64,000 bases of DNA from Chlorogloeopsis sp. ULAP01 (lineage in GTDB: Bacteria; Cyanobacteriota; Cyanobacteriia; Cyanobacteriales; Nostocaceae): positions 1-64,000 of the forward strand of contig NZ_JAUDRH010000009.1 of NCBI RefSeq assembly GCF_030381805.1, read 5' to 3'. This document shows positions 51,232 to 60,995 of this stretch, in pieces (the first letter of the stretch is position 1; each line of letters opens with the position of its first letter). Position numbers and translations under genes: made by a program. A model generated the notes under the pieces. That model had not been told where the DNA came from. It ran no database searches and saw only the letters and a program-made list of their open reading frames with translations.

Positions 51232-53799
51232 TTAAACTTCACCTGGCTCGGAAAGTGTCGCAACTTGAGAAAGCGTCTCCAACCAAGCAGGGGTAGATCC
51301 TGAGTTGCGTTCTTCAGCAGCAGCAATATATCGCAGTAAAGGTTCGTGTTTGGATTTCAACAATTCTTGGAGACTGTCTACAATCTCCTTCAATGCTCTC
51401 GAAAATGACTGTTTCACCTGTTTCGTTAACTGGCTCACGTATTGAACAAGGTGCAAACCAGCACTGGCTGTAATTTCGTCACGCAATCGCAAAACAGCAA
51501 TTTGATGATTAAATGGTCTAGGGGGAACTGGAGATTTTTTATCAGGACTCCAATCAAAAATTTGACCGTTTGGATGTCTGTCATCTTTGCGTGCTAGGGG
51601 AAATAAGGCATCGGCGTTGATGGAGAGAGTACCGCCAGCTAGCCCACTGTGTTCGATAATCAATTTTTGCCATTTATTCGCTGGCTCAATTGCCCGCAAA
51701 AGGTTGCGAAAGAGGCGGAGTTGGTTTTTACCAAAGTTTTCCTGAATATACTGTTCCATCTCTGGTAGTATCATTGCATTGACTTTGTTGCGATCGCTCG
51801 CTACTTCTTGTGACAATTTGCTAAACAAATCTGTGACTGCCTCTTTTGTGCGATCGTGGGCAAAAACTTGCATTTCCTGAACAGTTTGCACAAATGCCGG
51901 ATAAAAATCGTCGCTTTTGGTAGGGATGGAATCTTCTATCTCTTCGTCGTCAAAAAAACTTTCGCTTTTGCTGAGGGCGATCGTGCCATTTTTAGTTCGA
52001 TCAAACAGCAATGTCCATTCACTCCAATCAAAGAAGATTTTATTAGTGAGTTCGTCTTTAACTACATCACTCACAGCTATACCGTTACGGTTGTGTAAAA
52101 TGGGCTGTTTTTCTAAATCCGTTTGAAATTGTCTATAGATAGTTACTATATTTTCAATTGCTTCTCTTAAGTTGAGAAAAGCAGGGTTTTCTTGGACAGG
52201 AATATATGATGGAATTTCTTCTAAGAGAGTTTTAAGGTGATTCTGTTGTTTGCGTAAAGCTTCAGCAGCCCTTTTGGTATCTTCCACAAGTTGTTTCATG
52301 CCATGCTGTGCCACATGATCCCTCAGTAGCGATCGCAATCGGCTCATTCCTCCATCTTCAACATAGTCGCTGAGTTGTTTGTGCAGGGTGCTAGAAGTAG
52401 GTAGCATTTTACTTAATTGCTCCCATTTCTCTCGCAGTTCTACTTCCTGAAATTTATTGGGCAGATCCAGTTCGGGTAAAAATTCTGGAGAGGAAACTTG
52501 CACTAGTGAAGAGAGTTCGGCAAGTTTAGTTAAACCATAAAGTTGCGATAGCAAAACAATATTTTTTTTCTCTGTGGTTAAGTTACTGGCACTGGCAATG
52601 GTAAGTTGAAGGATGCCTAATCGTTCTAAGACTGCTTCTTCTGAAAGTAACGGCTCATCTACAAGTTCATCAATCGCTCGTTCATCACTCAAAGTCAGAG
52701 GCAGTTGATTGAAACGCCCTACGCCAACGATTATTCTATCTCTTAAATCTTGTCCTTTATCTCGTTCCAGCATCGTGCGAATTTTGGAAGCGATCGCCCC
52801 ACCAGGATATCTGCCATTCAACAGCAACAAGATAGTTTGTACATCTGCTAGTTCTCGCAACGATAAAAAAGCATCTCGCACGCCAGAATCCGCAGAACCC
52901 AATCCCGGAAAGTCTAAAAGTATAAACTCATTTGTTCCTTGCAACCCAGATAAATCCCAGACTTGCTTTGCTACCTCAACCGTGACATCAATACGCCGAA
53001 TCAAAGAAAAACTCTTCTGCAAATCTATTGCTGTAGGCTGGGCAAAACTTTCCCAAGGCATGGGAGGAGGCGGTAGTTGTGCAAAGTTGAGTTCCAAAAT
53101 ATTCATGGGTGGTTCAGCTAGTCTCAGCCCTTTTTTGGCTGTAATATGATCTATCTGATAACTCTTACCGCAAATTTCTTTACCGTAGGCGCTATACGTA
53201 CGCAAAAATCCAACTAGTTCTCGCAGTAATGAGCGTAATTCTAAACTTTGCGTTTGATTCCAGACTTGCTCGCACCATCTCAGGATACCGTTAATATCCA
53301 CAGCCGTTGTCGGGTGTAAATTTTGCAGGGGCATAATTTCTGTCGAAGGTATATCTGCTGCTTTTGCCCGTACTTCCGCTTCCTTGAGCATAAAACGCAG
53401 ACACTCTTTCACCCCTTCATGAGATAAATACTCTACTGTAAACTTGCTAATTTGGGTTGTTTGTAAGTTTGGTTGTTGATGCAGGTGAATAGCCGTGACG
53501 TTACCTGTAGTTGGTGTTTCGCTCACTGGCAAAGCATCGGCATAGCCAATTAAACTACCAAGTAGCAAAGTTTTGCCACTACTGAATTCTCCCATGATCC
53601 CAATTTTCACCGGTGAGGAGGCAAGTTCTACTACTCTTTGAGCAGACTGTTGCAGATAACGGATGTTTTCATTAATACTTGTGGGAATCCAGCTTTCTTG
53701 AGGAGGCGGGTTTTGTGATACTAGTTCTAGGCTTTGTAGGATAGATTCCCCATACTCTTGATAGCGACGCAATTGTTCTACTGCTATATCACTTTTCAT
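51232..53799 (-). CDS. Dynamin-like GTPase (SrfC-like)
   Basis: 855 residues. N-terminal helix, then the GTPase domain with G1 GIMGEFSSGKTLLLGSLIG near residues 66-83, G2 Thr in SETPTTGNVT, G3 LDFPGLGSADSG near 296 and a likely G4 region VGVGRFNQ near 358. A long insert separates G2 from G3. From about residue 430 the protein is largely helical, like a dynamin stalk. No membrane segment. ATG start with AGGAGT before it. Bacterial dynamins reshape or tether membranes in some cases; which membrane or partner applies here is unknown. The neighbour is an Hsp70-like ATPase, a pairing also seen in SrfB/SrfC. Confidence 0.87.
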   Translation of the reverse strand: MKSDIAVEQLRRYQEYGESILQSLELVSQNPPPQESWIPTSINENIRYLQQSAQRVVELASSPVKIGIMGEFSSGKTLLLGSLIGYADALPVSETPTTGNVTAIHLHQQPNLQTTQISKFTVEYLSHEGVKECLRFMLKEAEVRAKAADIPSTEIMPLQNLHPTTAVDINGILRWCEQVWNQTQSLELRSLLRELVGFLRTYSAYGKEICGKSYQIDHITAKKGLRLAEPPMNILELNFAQLPPPPMPWESFAQPTAIDLQKSFSLIRRIDVTVEVAKQVWDLSGLQGTNEFILLDFPGLGSADSGVRDAFLSLRELADVQTILLLLNGRYPGGAIASKIRTMLERDKGQDLRDRIIVGVGRFNQLPLTLSDERAIDELVDEPLLSEEAVLERLGILQLTIASASNLTTEKKNIVLLSQLYGLTKLAELSSLVQVSSPEFLPELDLPNKFQEVELREKWEQLSKMLPTSSTLHKQLSDYVEDGGMSRLRSLLRDHVAQHGMKQLVEDTKRAAEALRKQQNHLKTLLEEIPSYIPVQENPAFLNLREAIENIVTIYRQFQTDLEKQPILHNRNGIAVSDVVKDELTNKIFFDWSEWTLLFDRTKNGTIALSKSESFFDDEEIEDSIPTKSDDFYPAFVQTVQEMQVFAHDRTKEAVTDLFSKLSQEVASDRNKVNAMILPEMEQYIQENFGKNQLRLFRNLLRAIEPANKWQKLIIEHSGLAGGTLSINADALFPLARKDDRHPNGQIFDWSPDKKSPVPPRPFNHQIAVLRLRDEITASAGLHLVQYVSQLTKQVKQSFSRALKEIVDSLQELLKSKHEPLLRYIAAAEERNSGSTPAWLETLSQVATLSEPGEV

Positions 53800-53854
53800 A
53801 TTAACTCCTGATTAAAAAATCTCAGATAAATCATTGATTTTCCGCACTTTTAAG

Positions 53855-54040
53855 TAGAAGGCAGGAGGTGAGCCACTGCGGTGGTGAGCCAGCGCGCCCT
53901 TGCGGCTACCCGGAGGGAAGCCGCTAGCTAACGCAACGCCTGACGGCGAACACGTCTAGTGCCGACTTGTAGCGACTGGCGTGAAGTGGCGTAGACGCCG
54001 AAGGCGGCTTCAAGGTAGAGTACCCGAAGGGTAAAAAGCT
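53855..54040. repeat. Dense dispersed repeat block
   Basis: Built from GC-rich words such as GGTGAGCCAGCGCGCCCTTG, GGGAAGCCGCTAGC and GGCGTAGACGCCGAAGGCGGC with overlapping inverted pairs. It is much more GC-rich than its surroundings, and shares words with 44640-44660, 51050-51130 and 60803-60850. It separates the dynamin-like gene from the next region. No gene present in 53800-54608. Confidence 0.65.
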
Positions 54041-54467
54041 TATCATATCTAGTATCTGGCGATGAGCATTTTACGTTTAATTATGTTCACCTACTTAACA
54101 TCTAAGAGTAAGCAATAATACTCGTATATTTAGATTTACGGTAGTCGCTACATTCATACTTTATTTTTGACTATTAAAAATTTAAGTTTAACAACTTCTG
54201 CAAATTCTCCCTTCTTAAATGTAATAGTAGATATTACTGAGAAAATAAAGCTCAACAGAAAATCTGTAGCCTCAGTTTAGTGCAATTCCAAGTATTTAAG
54301 CCAGAACCGTGGTGTTTTTAAATGCAGAGAGCATAGAAGAGTACAACGAAAAGATACGCAGAGTTTTTTTAAAGCTGTACTCAGCCCGTCTGTACGAGCT
54401 ATCCAACAATAGAATTGCGATCGCCCAAAGTCAAGTAGAGAATTTAGCAATAGTAATAAACTTAACT

Positions 54468-54511
54468 AGCCTATACAGGCTTGATTTGTATAGCTGCACC
54501 CTTCTATGGTG
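54468..54511. repeat. Decayed part-copy of the 17827 palindrome
   Basis: Read on the minus strand, the words ATAGAAGGGTGCAGCTATAC, AAATCAAGCC and AGGCT correspond in order to 17831-17875. The inner GC-rich stem has mutated. A 89-codon frame overlapping it is an artefact of the repeat. Confidence 0.6.
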
Positions 54512-54608
54512 TCGGAATATTGAGCGTATTTTTAGAAGCAATCGAATACACTCATCATTGGTGCGTTGCACTTTGTGATCACGCACCCTACTGACTAAAC
54601 ACAAAAGC

Positions 54609-56957
54609 TTATACTCTATATCTGCTCCATCTCCGAAATGATTCCTCTAAAATCGAGGCTTGCTCAACTTGTTTTTCTATTCTTAACTCCCACTCTCTTT
54701 GCTGACGCTGCAACAATGGCAACTTGACTGTAAATGTTGCTCCTTGCCCAACTCCAAGACTATGTGCTTGGATGGAACCGCCATGTAATTCTGTAAAATA
54801 GCGAGCTAGAGCTAATCCTAGCCCCAATCCGCCGAATTCACGATTTGTAGCACTATTTTCTTGTCGAAAGTACTCAAATACATGGGGTAGAAATTTAGGA
54901 GCAATGCCTTTGCCTGTATCTTTAACCTGTATTTGCACCATTGCATCTACTGTATTAAATATAACTTCTACTTTGCCTCCACTAGGTGTAAACTTAACTG
55001 CGTTGGAGAGTAGATTCCAAAAAACTTGCTGCAAACAACTGATATCTGCTGATACTAAGCCTGTATTCAACTCAAACTGAGTTTTAATGGTAATGTTCTT
55101 AGCTTGTGCTGCGACTCGGATGCTTTCTATTGCGGTATTAATTATAGTTACTATATCAACTGGAGCAACTTTTAAAACCATGTTGCCACGTAAGGTGTGG
55201 GAGAGATTTAACAAGTCTTCCACGAGTTGTGCTTGTAACAAGGCGTTGCGTTCTATGGTATCTAGAGCACAGGCAGTAGTTTTCTCATCAAACTTACGTG
55301 ATTTGAGAAGTTGTACCCAACCGATGATTGGGTTTAGGGGTGAGCGCAACTCATGAGAAACAACACTAAGAAATTCTTCTTTAACACGAATTGCGGCTTC
55401 GGCTTCGGCACGGATTGTTTGTTCTCGTTTTAGTATTTGCTCACACCTTTGCTGCGTATGCTTGCACTCGCTAATATCCAGAAAAACGCAAATTCCTCCT
55501 TTGGATTGACCATTTTGATTGAAAAGAGGTGCTGCATAGCAAAGTAAGGTAATTAATGTCCCATCCTCATGGACTAAATCAAGTTCTACGTCTTTAACTT
55601 TCACGCCTTGGGTAACGGCGTATTGTAAAGGCTGTTTGTCAGTTAGTATTTCTTGACTTTGATGATATAGCTTGGATGGAGAAGCTTGTAGACATTGACT
55701 TGAGATTTTACAACCATCAGCGTCAAACGGTAATCTAAATAACTTTGCAGCAGTAGAGTTTAAATGAATGTAATGACAATTTGGATCTTCTGTGATCGCG
55801 ATCCCAACGGGAATAAAATCAAATAATGTTTTTAATTCGTTAACTTGCTGCTCAAGTACTTCTGCTATGTCATTAAAAGCACGAGCAATTAAACCTAATT
55901 CGTTGTCTTGATCGGTTAATTCGCTACGGGTACTAAGGTTACCGTTCTTTAGTTGTTGTGTTGAATGTACAAGAGACTTTACTTGTCGCAAAAATAATAT
56001 ATCTCCTCCTACCCAAGCACCAATTAACCCTAAGACAGCAACAACTCCCAGCGCTGTTAGGTTCCATGCTAAATGCCCATTTACTTGAGAATAAACAGCT
56101 GCAGGAGGAAAACCGATGCCAACGTAATAATTTGTATTCGACAATACATCATTTACTGCTATTAGTGTGAAGATACGTGGAACACCATCAAGGCTAATTA
56201 TCTGAGCAGCGCCTTTTTCCTGGGTTTGCACCATCTTGTTGAACGTTTCTTTGGGCAAAGTTTTTCCTACCCATTTTTGAGGTTCTGGATAGCGAACTAA
56301 TAGCGTACCTTGGCGATCAACTACACTCAGCACCGAATTTTCAGGTAACTGAACTTGCATCGCTAGCTGGTTTAACCAAGCTAAATTCAATGCAGCGATC
56401 GCAATAAGTTGAACCTGGCCTGTATGATCGAGGATAGGATAAGCGTAGTTAATAATCCCTTTTTTACTGACTCGATCAATTTGGTAGTCACCGACTGCAA
56501 ATTTTCGAGTTTTTAAGGCACGTTGAAAACTGCTCTCTTGCGCTAAATTAATTTGTTTGCGAGCAGGTTCAGCACTGCATACAGTCTTTCCATCAGTATT
56601 TAATACGCTAAGACTATCGTAGGCAGAATATTGCTTGAGCAAGTTTGCTAGTAGGCGATCGCACTCGGCTGTATTATCCTCGCGCAGTTCAGGAAGTTGG
56701 GACAATATGATCAGCAGTTGTTTTGTTCCCTCACTGGCTTGGGTTTGATTGCTAGCTACTAAGTTTACAAGCTGTAGTGCCTGTTTTTGCACCTCTGCTA
56801 TTGCCGAGCGCCGTTGTTCTAAAGCCGTGTAAACAATCATTCCCAATGCCGGGAATATGGATAAAAAAACCAGTAGAAACAAACGTGCGCGAAGACTAGA
56901 GATGAGATTTAACTTGCTAGTCTTTTGCCACTTCAACTTGATTTGTTTGTTTAGCAT
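54609..56957 (-). CDS. Sensor histidine kinase (Cache-HAMP-PAS-HisKA-HATPase)
   Basis: 782 residues. Two membrane segments (about 27-45 and 300-320) enclose a periplasmic dCache-like sensor domain (RALKTRKFAVGDYQID, NYAYPILDHTGQV). Then HAMP (320-375), a PAS domain (about 380-500), the HisKA H-box SHELRSPLNPIIGW near residue 533 and the ATPase with N-box QVFWNLLSNAVKFTPSGG, G1 VKDTGKGIAP and G2 GGLGLGLAL. The autokinase appears complete. No receiver domain and no adjacent regulator. Ligand unknown; Cache domains often bind small metabolites. ATG start. Confidence 0.95.
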   Translation of the reverse strand: MLNKQIKLKWQKTSKLNLISSLRARLFLLVFLSIFPALGMIVYTALEQRRSAIAEVQKQALQLVNLVASNQTQASEGTKQLLIILSQLPELREDNTAECDRLLANLLKQYSAYDSLSVLNTDGKTVCSAEPARKQINLAQESSFQRALKTRKFAVGDYQIDRVSKKGIINYAYPILDHTGQVQLIAIAALNLAWLNQLAMQVQLPENSVLSVVDRQGTLLVRYPEPQKWVGKTLPKETFNKMVQTQEKGAAQIISLDGVPRIFTLIAVNDVLSNTNYYVGIGFPPAAVYSQVNGHLAWNLTALGVVAVLGLIGAWVGGDILFLRQVKSLVHSTQQLKNGNLSTRSELTDQDNELGLIARAFNDIAEVLEQQVNELKTLFDFIPVGIAITEDPNCHYIHLNSTAAKLFRLPFDADGCKISSQCLQASPSKLYHQSQEILTDKQPLQYAVTQGVKVKDVELDLVHEDGTLITLLCYAAPLFNQNGQSKGGICVFLDISECKHTQQRCEQILKREQTIRAEAEAAIRVKEEFLSVVSHELRSPLNPIIGWVQLLKSRKFDEKTTACALDTIERNALLQAQLVEDLLNLSHTLRGNMVLKVAPVDIVTIINTAIESIRVAAQAKNITIKTQFELNTGLVSADISCLQQVFWNLLSNAVKFTPSGGKVEVIFNTVDAMVQIQVKDTGKGIAPKFLPHVFEYFRQENSATNREFGGLGLGLALARYFTELHGGSIQAHSLGVGQGATFTVKLPLLQRQQREWELRIEKQVEQASILEESFRRWSRYRV

Positions 56958-57327
56958 TCTAGCTTTTTGAGAATACTATTTCTGTATTCGCATCTGCATT
57001 CACAGAGTTCCATCCCACAGTAGTACTTGATCAGAACCTAGCGAAATCTACTTTTAGATAGGTTTCTTACAATCAGTGTGTAACTTACGCAACTGGCACA
57101 CTAGCTATGTAGGTGCAGTAAGGCTAGCAATAGAAGCTTTTTATGGTTCAACTGGATAAAAGCCTACCTATTTGTAGTGATATTACAGTCATCATGCGAT
57201 CGCATTTCTTCTGCTGCAAGCAGTATTGAAGAAGGCAGAAGTTATTTGGCAGAGGGCAGAAGGAAATTAAAGGGGGCATCTGGGCATCCCGCTTGATACC
57301 GCAATTGAGCAACAACTAAGTAATGAG
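56958..57327. other. Intergenic region, nothing clear
   Basis: 370 bases with one HIP1-like site and GAAGGCAGAAG-type simple words near 57235-57270. No gene, RNA or terminator was recognised. Confidence 0.35.
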
Positions 57328-58050
57328 CTAAGGTATGCCTAGAGAAATCCCATCTTTGGATGGTTTTTCTAAATTAGCAAGGTCTTGCAGCAAACTAGTT
57401 GCCACTTTTCCCAATTCTCCTTTGCTGCAATCTAGAGCTTCGGCTAGTGCGTCATACCACATACCAGCTTCGGCATACAGGCTAGCTCTTTGCAAGCGAT
57501 TTTGACTGCGAGCTAGTAGATTTTTCAAATTTGGTGGCATTGCTACAATATCAAGTTCTGCCCTAGCAACTAGATTGTGTGATGGACGGTTGCGATTACA
57601 CAAGACTTCTACTTGCCATAAATATCTTTGATCGGCAGTTAAACCTGGTAAAGTTTGTGGTAGAGATAACTTCATGATGCCAGGAGAACTCTGCACTTCC
57701 AACTTGTAAGCCAAATTGAGCTGGTCATTGTTATCTATTTTATAAAGCGTAAATTCGAGTGGTATTTTTTCTTGACTGGGTAGCAACCAAGCAAAGGTTG
57801 GGTGAGATGAAGTAGTCTGCCCAACGTGAGTGACAGGAGCAAGTAGTCTTAAAGACGTAGCTTGGGAAGCCTTGCACCTTCCTCTTGTTCCTGATGAGTC
57901 TGTGTATCCACTTGGCGATTTTTGATCACGCGGTGGTTGATAGGCAGCTAACGTCACCTGAGTCAACGAAAGCGTTATTGTCAAAGCACTAACCAATAAA
58001 ACCCTGGGATTAAAAGATTTGTGCAAGAGCCACTTTCTGCGAATCATCAT
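57328..58050 (-). CDS. DUF928 family secreted protein
   Basis: 240 residues from the ATG at 58050, which has GAGGG just upstream; ATGs at 58047 and 58065 are also possible. A signal peptide (VLLVSALTITLSLTQVTLAA) is followed by the DUF928 pattern: LRLLAPVTHVGQTTSSHPTFAWLLP, then PLEFTLYK, QRYLWQVEVLC and a C-terminal helical stretch ASLYAEAGMWYDALAEAL. DUF928 is a cyanobacterial family frequently encoded next to CHASE2-domain genes, as here, on the same strand, with the CHASE2 gene at 58781-60670 upstream. The function is unknown; a partner of the CHASE2 sensor is an inference. Confidence 0.88.
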   Translation of the reverse strand: MMIRRKWLLHKSFNPRVLLVSALTITLSLTQVTLAAYQPPRDQKSPSGYTDSSGTRGRCKASQATSLRLLAPVTHVGQTTSSHPTFAWLLPSQEKIPLEFTLYKIDNNDQLNLAYKLEVQSSPGIMKLSLPQTLPGLTADQRYLWQVEVLCNRNRPSHNLVARAELDIVAMPPNLKNLLARSQNRLQRASLYAEAGMWYDALAEALDCSKGELGKVATSLLQDLANLEKPSKDGISLGIP

Positions 58051-58723
58051 CTTTCCCTCTGGCATTGCACTAGAAAGTTATCAATAAAAGGTTTATAAAT
58101 TTACCCTCTTTGATTACTCTAGTCAGATAACAAACCGGTTCTACTACTACAAGCTTGTTGAATCTACTGTTGGATATTCACACTCAAGAATTATTCTTTA
58201 AATTGCTTGGTTGTGATTATGATTGACAAGATTCTTGCATATGAGCAGTACATATAGCACTTTGATAGAAGTAACTATAGAGGGTTAAAGAACTATTTAC
58301 CATATATTGTATTACTAGAAACGTCTCAATACATTTCTGATTTTAGCCTTTTATTTTACAGAAAAATACATTAATTTTTATGGAATTTTGCTATCTAGAA
58401 TTTGTATCTAATTTTTATTTGCCAGTATAATCACTTTTGCCTTATTGAAGTTTTATGATAAAAATTTTACATATACAGAAATAAGTTTTTGTGAAGTTGC
58501 AATTGTGCTTTTCAAATCTCATTCTCTTTAATGTTTAGCAAATAAGGACTAATTTTTTTCACTCCGTAGTCACAACTAAATATCTGAATTCAATTTCACA
58601 TTCAATCCGCAGTATAAATTTTTAGATTTTTTTTTAGATTTTTGATTGCACTATAATATTTACTTAACTACATTTTGTTAACTTTACCAGTAAATAGAAT
58701 GCAAAGTTTTTTATAGCCAAAAA

Positions 58724-58745
58724 ATTAATTTAATATTAAATTAAT
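58724..58745. repeat. 22-bp perfect AT palindrome in a 730-bp gap
   Basis: ATTAATTTAATATTAAATTAAT reads the same on both strands. It sits 35 bases after the stop of the CHASE2 gene. The rest of the 58051-58780 spacer is very AT-rich with no ORF or RNA seen. A role is unknown; the element might help stop transcription. Confidence 0.45.
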
Positions 58746-58780
58746 ATTAAGTAATTATTAAGTGATACAACTAAATTTTA

Positions 58781-60670
58781 CTAAAAAACTCTCCAAAGGA
58801 AGAACTTAGTCACTGGCCAAGATAATTCACACAGAGTTCCTCTAGGAGAAAGGGGCAATCGCGTAAATTTTCCTTTCAATTGTCTAGCCAAATTTCTAAA
58901 TTGTTGTGTTCCCCGACCTTCTCGATAAGAAACTATTCCTAAGCCATCATCAATAATTTTCAGAGTGTACCAGCCTTCGTTTTTAGTGTAACTAACCTCT
59001 AGACGAGTTACACCTATAGCGTGCTTGCCCACATTGCACAAGGCTTCCTCTAAAAACCTACACAGTCCACGCTTTTGTTCGATACTCAAGCAGCGTTCAT
59101 CTATAGGATCGAATGTTACTATTTTTACTTTCAAACTACTAAAGCATGGAAATTCTCGCTCTAGCGTGTGATTATAAACTTGATAAAGAACTGCATGAAT
59201 AGGATCTTCCAAACTTATAGATAAACCATTTCCTAAATAAAGACTTCTATCTTGAGATAGAGGTTCTCGTTGTAAAAATTCATATATTCCTCGCAGTTCA
59301 TAGTTTAATTTTTCCAAATCTTTTTCTAGTGTTATGGGTACTTCATCGCTTGCATCTTTTTCTCGTACACGCTTTAATGCTTTAGCAAGAGTTTGCAAAG
59401 GGCCGTTGTGAATAGTTTCAAATGTACGCTCAATTAAGGCTTGACGGGCTTCAATTCTAGAACGTAATGCTTGGTCATATTGATATAAAGCAGTCATTGC
59501 AATACCATTCAAACTTAAAACCAGTATTGCTGGTATTAATGGAACCCACCAACCCCAGTAAAAAAGAAGTAAGTAACTAATAATAATTAAACTACTGCCA
59601 GCAACACCGACAGCGAAGAGATTTATGTATGGAGACTTGGTAAGTTTGGCTAAAGCAATTCCCAAGGTACCCCAGCCTAATATCCATATATAATCCCAGC
59701 AGTCTGACCAAGAATTCAACATTGCTCTAGAATCAAGCACTGCACTGATAATTTGGGAAATAGCATGGGCTTGAACTTCTACTCCAAAAATTCGTCCGCT
59801 AGCAGGTTTGGTTGATATAACCGCAGAAGTCGTAATGAAGTCTTTAACACTGGAGGCAGTAATTCCAATAATGACGACGCGATCGCGTATCCACTCCGGT
59901 TTAAAGTTCTCCGTTTTAATATCGTTTAAAGATAAAATCCTAAATCGCTGTGCGCCACTACGAAAATTAAGCAACACCTGCACTCCACCGGCATCGGATC
60001 TAATATATCCGCCAGAATTTGGAAAAAACCTCGGTAGCTCAGTCTTACCAAACCTCATTGCATCAGGATCGCGAATACCGTTTTCTAAGCTCAAACCTTC
60101 ATAAGCTAAATAAGCTTTTGCCAAACAAAGAGATAGAGAAAATTTATAACCTTGCGGTGTTGGTGTTGCGAGCAAGCTTCGCCGCAACTTGCCATCAGCA
60201 TCTGTAATTTGATCAGTAAAACAAACTCGCTCACCAGATAGTGTGGGCGGAGGGGCTATTTGCTCAGGTAATACTTTTTCAATCGCAATCAAATTTGTGA
60301 TTTGATTAAATGCAGTAACAAGTTCAGTATGCCCAGGTTCTACAGGTAAATCCCTGACAATATCTAAACCAATGACTCTAGGAGACAAAGAATGTAATTT
60401 ATAAAGTAATGCTGCAATTTCTCGATCTGGTATGGGGTATTTCCTGAGATTACGAATATCTTGTTCGTTAATTCCAACAATTACAATACGTTCATCAATA
60501 AGTTCAACAGGACGCAGACGGAGAAAATTATCGAAGGCTAGCCACTCTAAGGATTGCATGGAACCAGTCAAACGGGCAATTATTACCAGACCAATTACTG
60601 CCATTCCTGGTAATATACCTACCCGCCAGATAGCGAATTCTTCTTTGACTCTGCTCCACAATCTCTGCAT
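58781..60670 (-). CDS. CHASE2 domain sensor kinase-like protein
   Basis: 629 residues. One membrane segment near residue 20, then a periplasmic CHASE2 domain (about 40-300) with IVGINEQDIRNL, VIGLDIVRDLPVE and RDRVVIIGITASSVKDF, then three membrane helices (to about 400), and a cytoplasmic histidine-kinase-like part: RTFETIHNGPLQTLAKAL with the likely phosphorylated His near 417, N-box FLEEALCNVGKHAIGVTRLE near 543 and G1 IIDDGLGIVSYREGRGT. This is the NarL-type kinase family (HisKA_3-like). The LuxR-type regulator 325 bases upstream is the likely partner. ATG start. Confidence 0.92.
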   Translation of the reverse strand: MQRLWSRVKEEFAIWRVGILPGMAVIGLVIIARLTGSMQSLEWLAFDNFLRLRPVELIDERIVIVGINEQDIRNLRKYPIPDREIAALLYKLHSLSPRVIGLDIVRDLPVEPGHTELVTAFNQITNLIAIEKVLPEQIAPPPTLSGERVCFTDQITDADGKLRRSLLATPTPQGYKFSLSLCLAKAYLAYEGLSLENGIRDPDAMRFGKTELPRFFPNSGGYIRSDAGGVQVLLNFRSGAQRFRILSLNDIKTENFKPEWIRDRVVIIGITASSVKDFITTSAVISTKPASGRIFGVEVQAHAISQIISAVLDSRAMLNSWSDCWDYIWILGWGTLGIALAKLTKSPYINLFAVGVAGSSLIIISYLLLFYWGWWVPLIPAILVLSLNGIAMTALYQYDQALRSRIEARQALIERTFETIHNGPLQTLAKALKRVREKDASDEVPITLEKDLEKLNYELRGIYEFLQREPLSQDRSLYLGNGLSISLEDPIHAVLYQVYNHTLEREFPCFSSLKVKIVTFDPIDERCLSIEQKRGLCRFLEEALCNVGKHAIGVTRLEVSYTKNEGWYTLKIIDDGLGIVSYREGRGTQQFRNLARQLKGKFTRLPLSPRGTLCELSWPVTKFFLWRVF

Positions 60671-60794
60671 AATTGTTTTCTTTTGTCATCTGTCAAAAGT
60701 TAGTTTTTAAATTATTTATCTATCACTAACTACTGTAAGGCGGTGTTAACCGCAATCTGTCTTTAACGACAACATATCTACAATCAACTCGCCC

Positions 60795-60985
60795 CTACTA
60801 AATACTGTACGGGAGGCAGCGCGCCCTTACGGAGCCAGTGCGTTGCCCAAAGAAGCGCTGTGCGGGTTTAGAAGATAAATTGTCTGTTTGAATAGCAAGA
60901 TAATCAACAAAACCCGCCTCTAGTACGGGCGGGTTTAAAAGATAAATTGTCGATGTCAGTGAAAGATTATAAATAAAATCTGCCC
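60795..60985. repeat. Dispersed repeat block, GGCGGGTTT type
   Basis: Carries ACTGTACGGGAGGCAGCGCG shared with 31505-31524, a GCGGGTTTA/AAACCCGCC pair around 60861-60917 and the doubled words AGAAGATAAATTGTC (60870) and AAAAGATAAATTGTC (60936). It ends in CCTACCAATGACTAAT-type text at the 3' end of the regulator gene. No gene present. Confidence 0.65.
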
Positions 60986-60995
60986 CTACCAATGA

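Noticed and set aside
54309..54578. 89-codon plus-strand open frame
   Set aside because: It begins with GTG, has no ribosome site, and overlaps the decayed palindrome at 54468-54511; its translation resembles no protein family.
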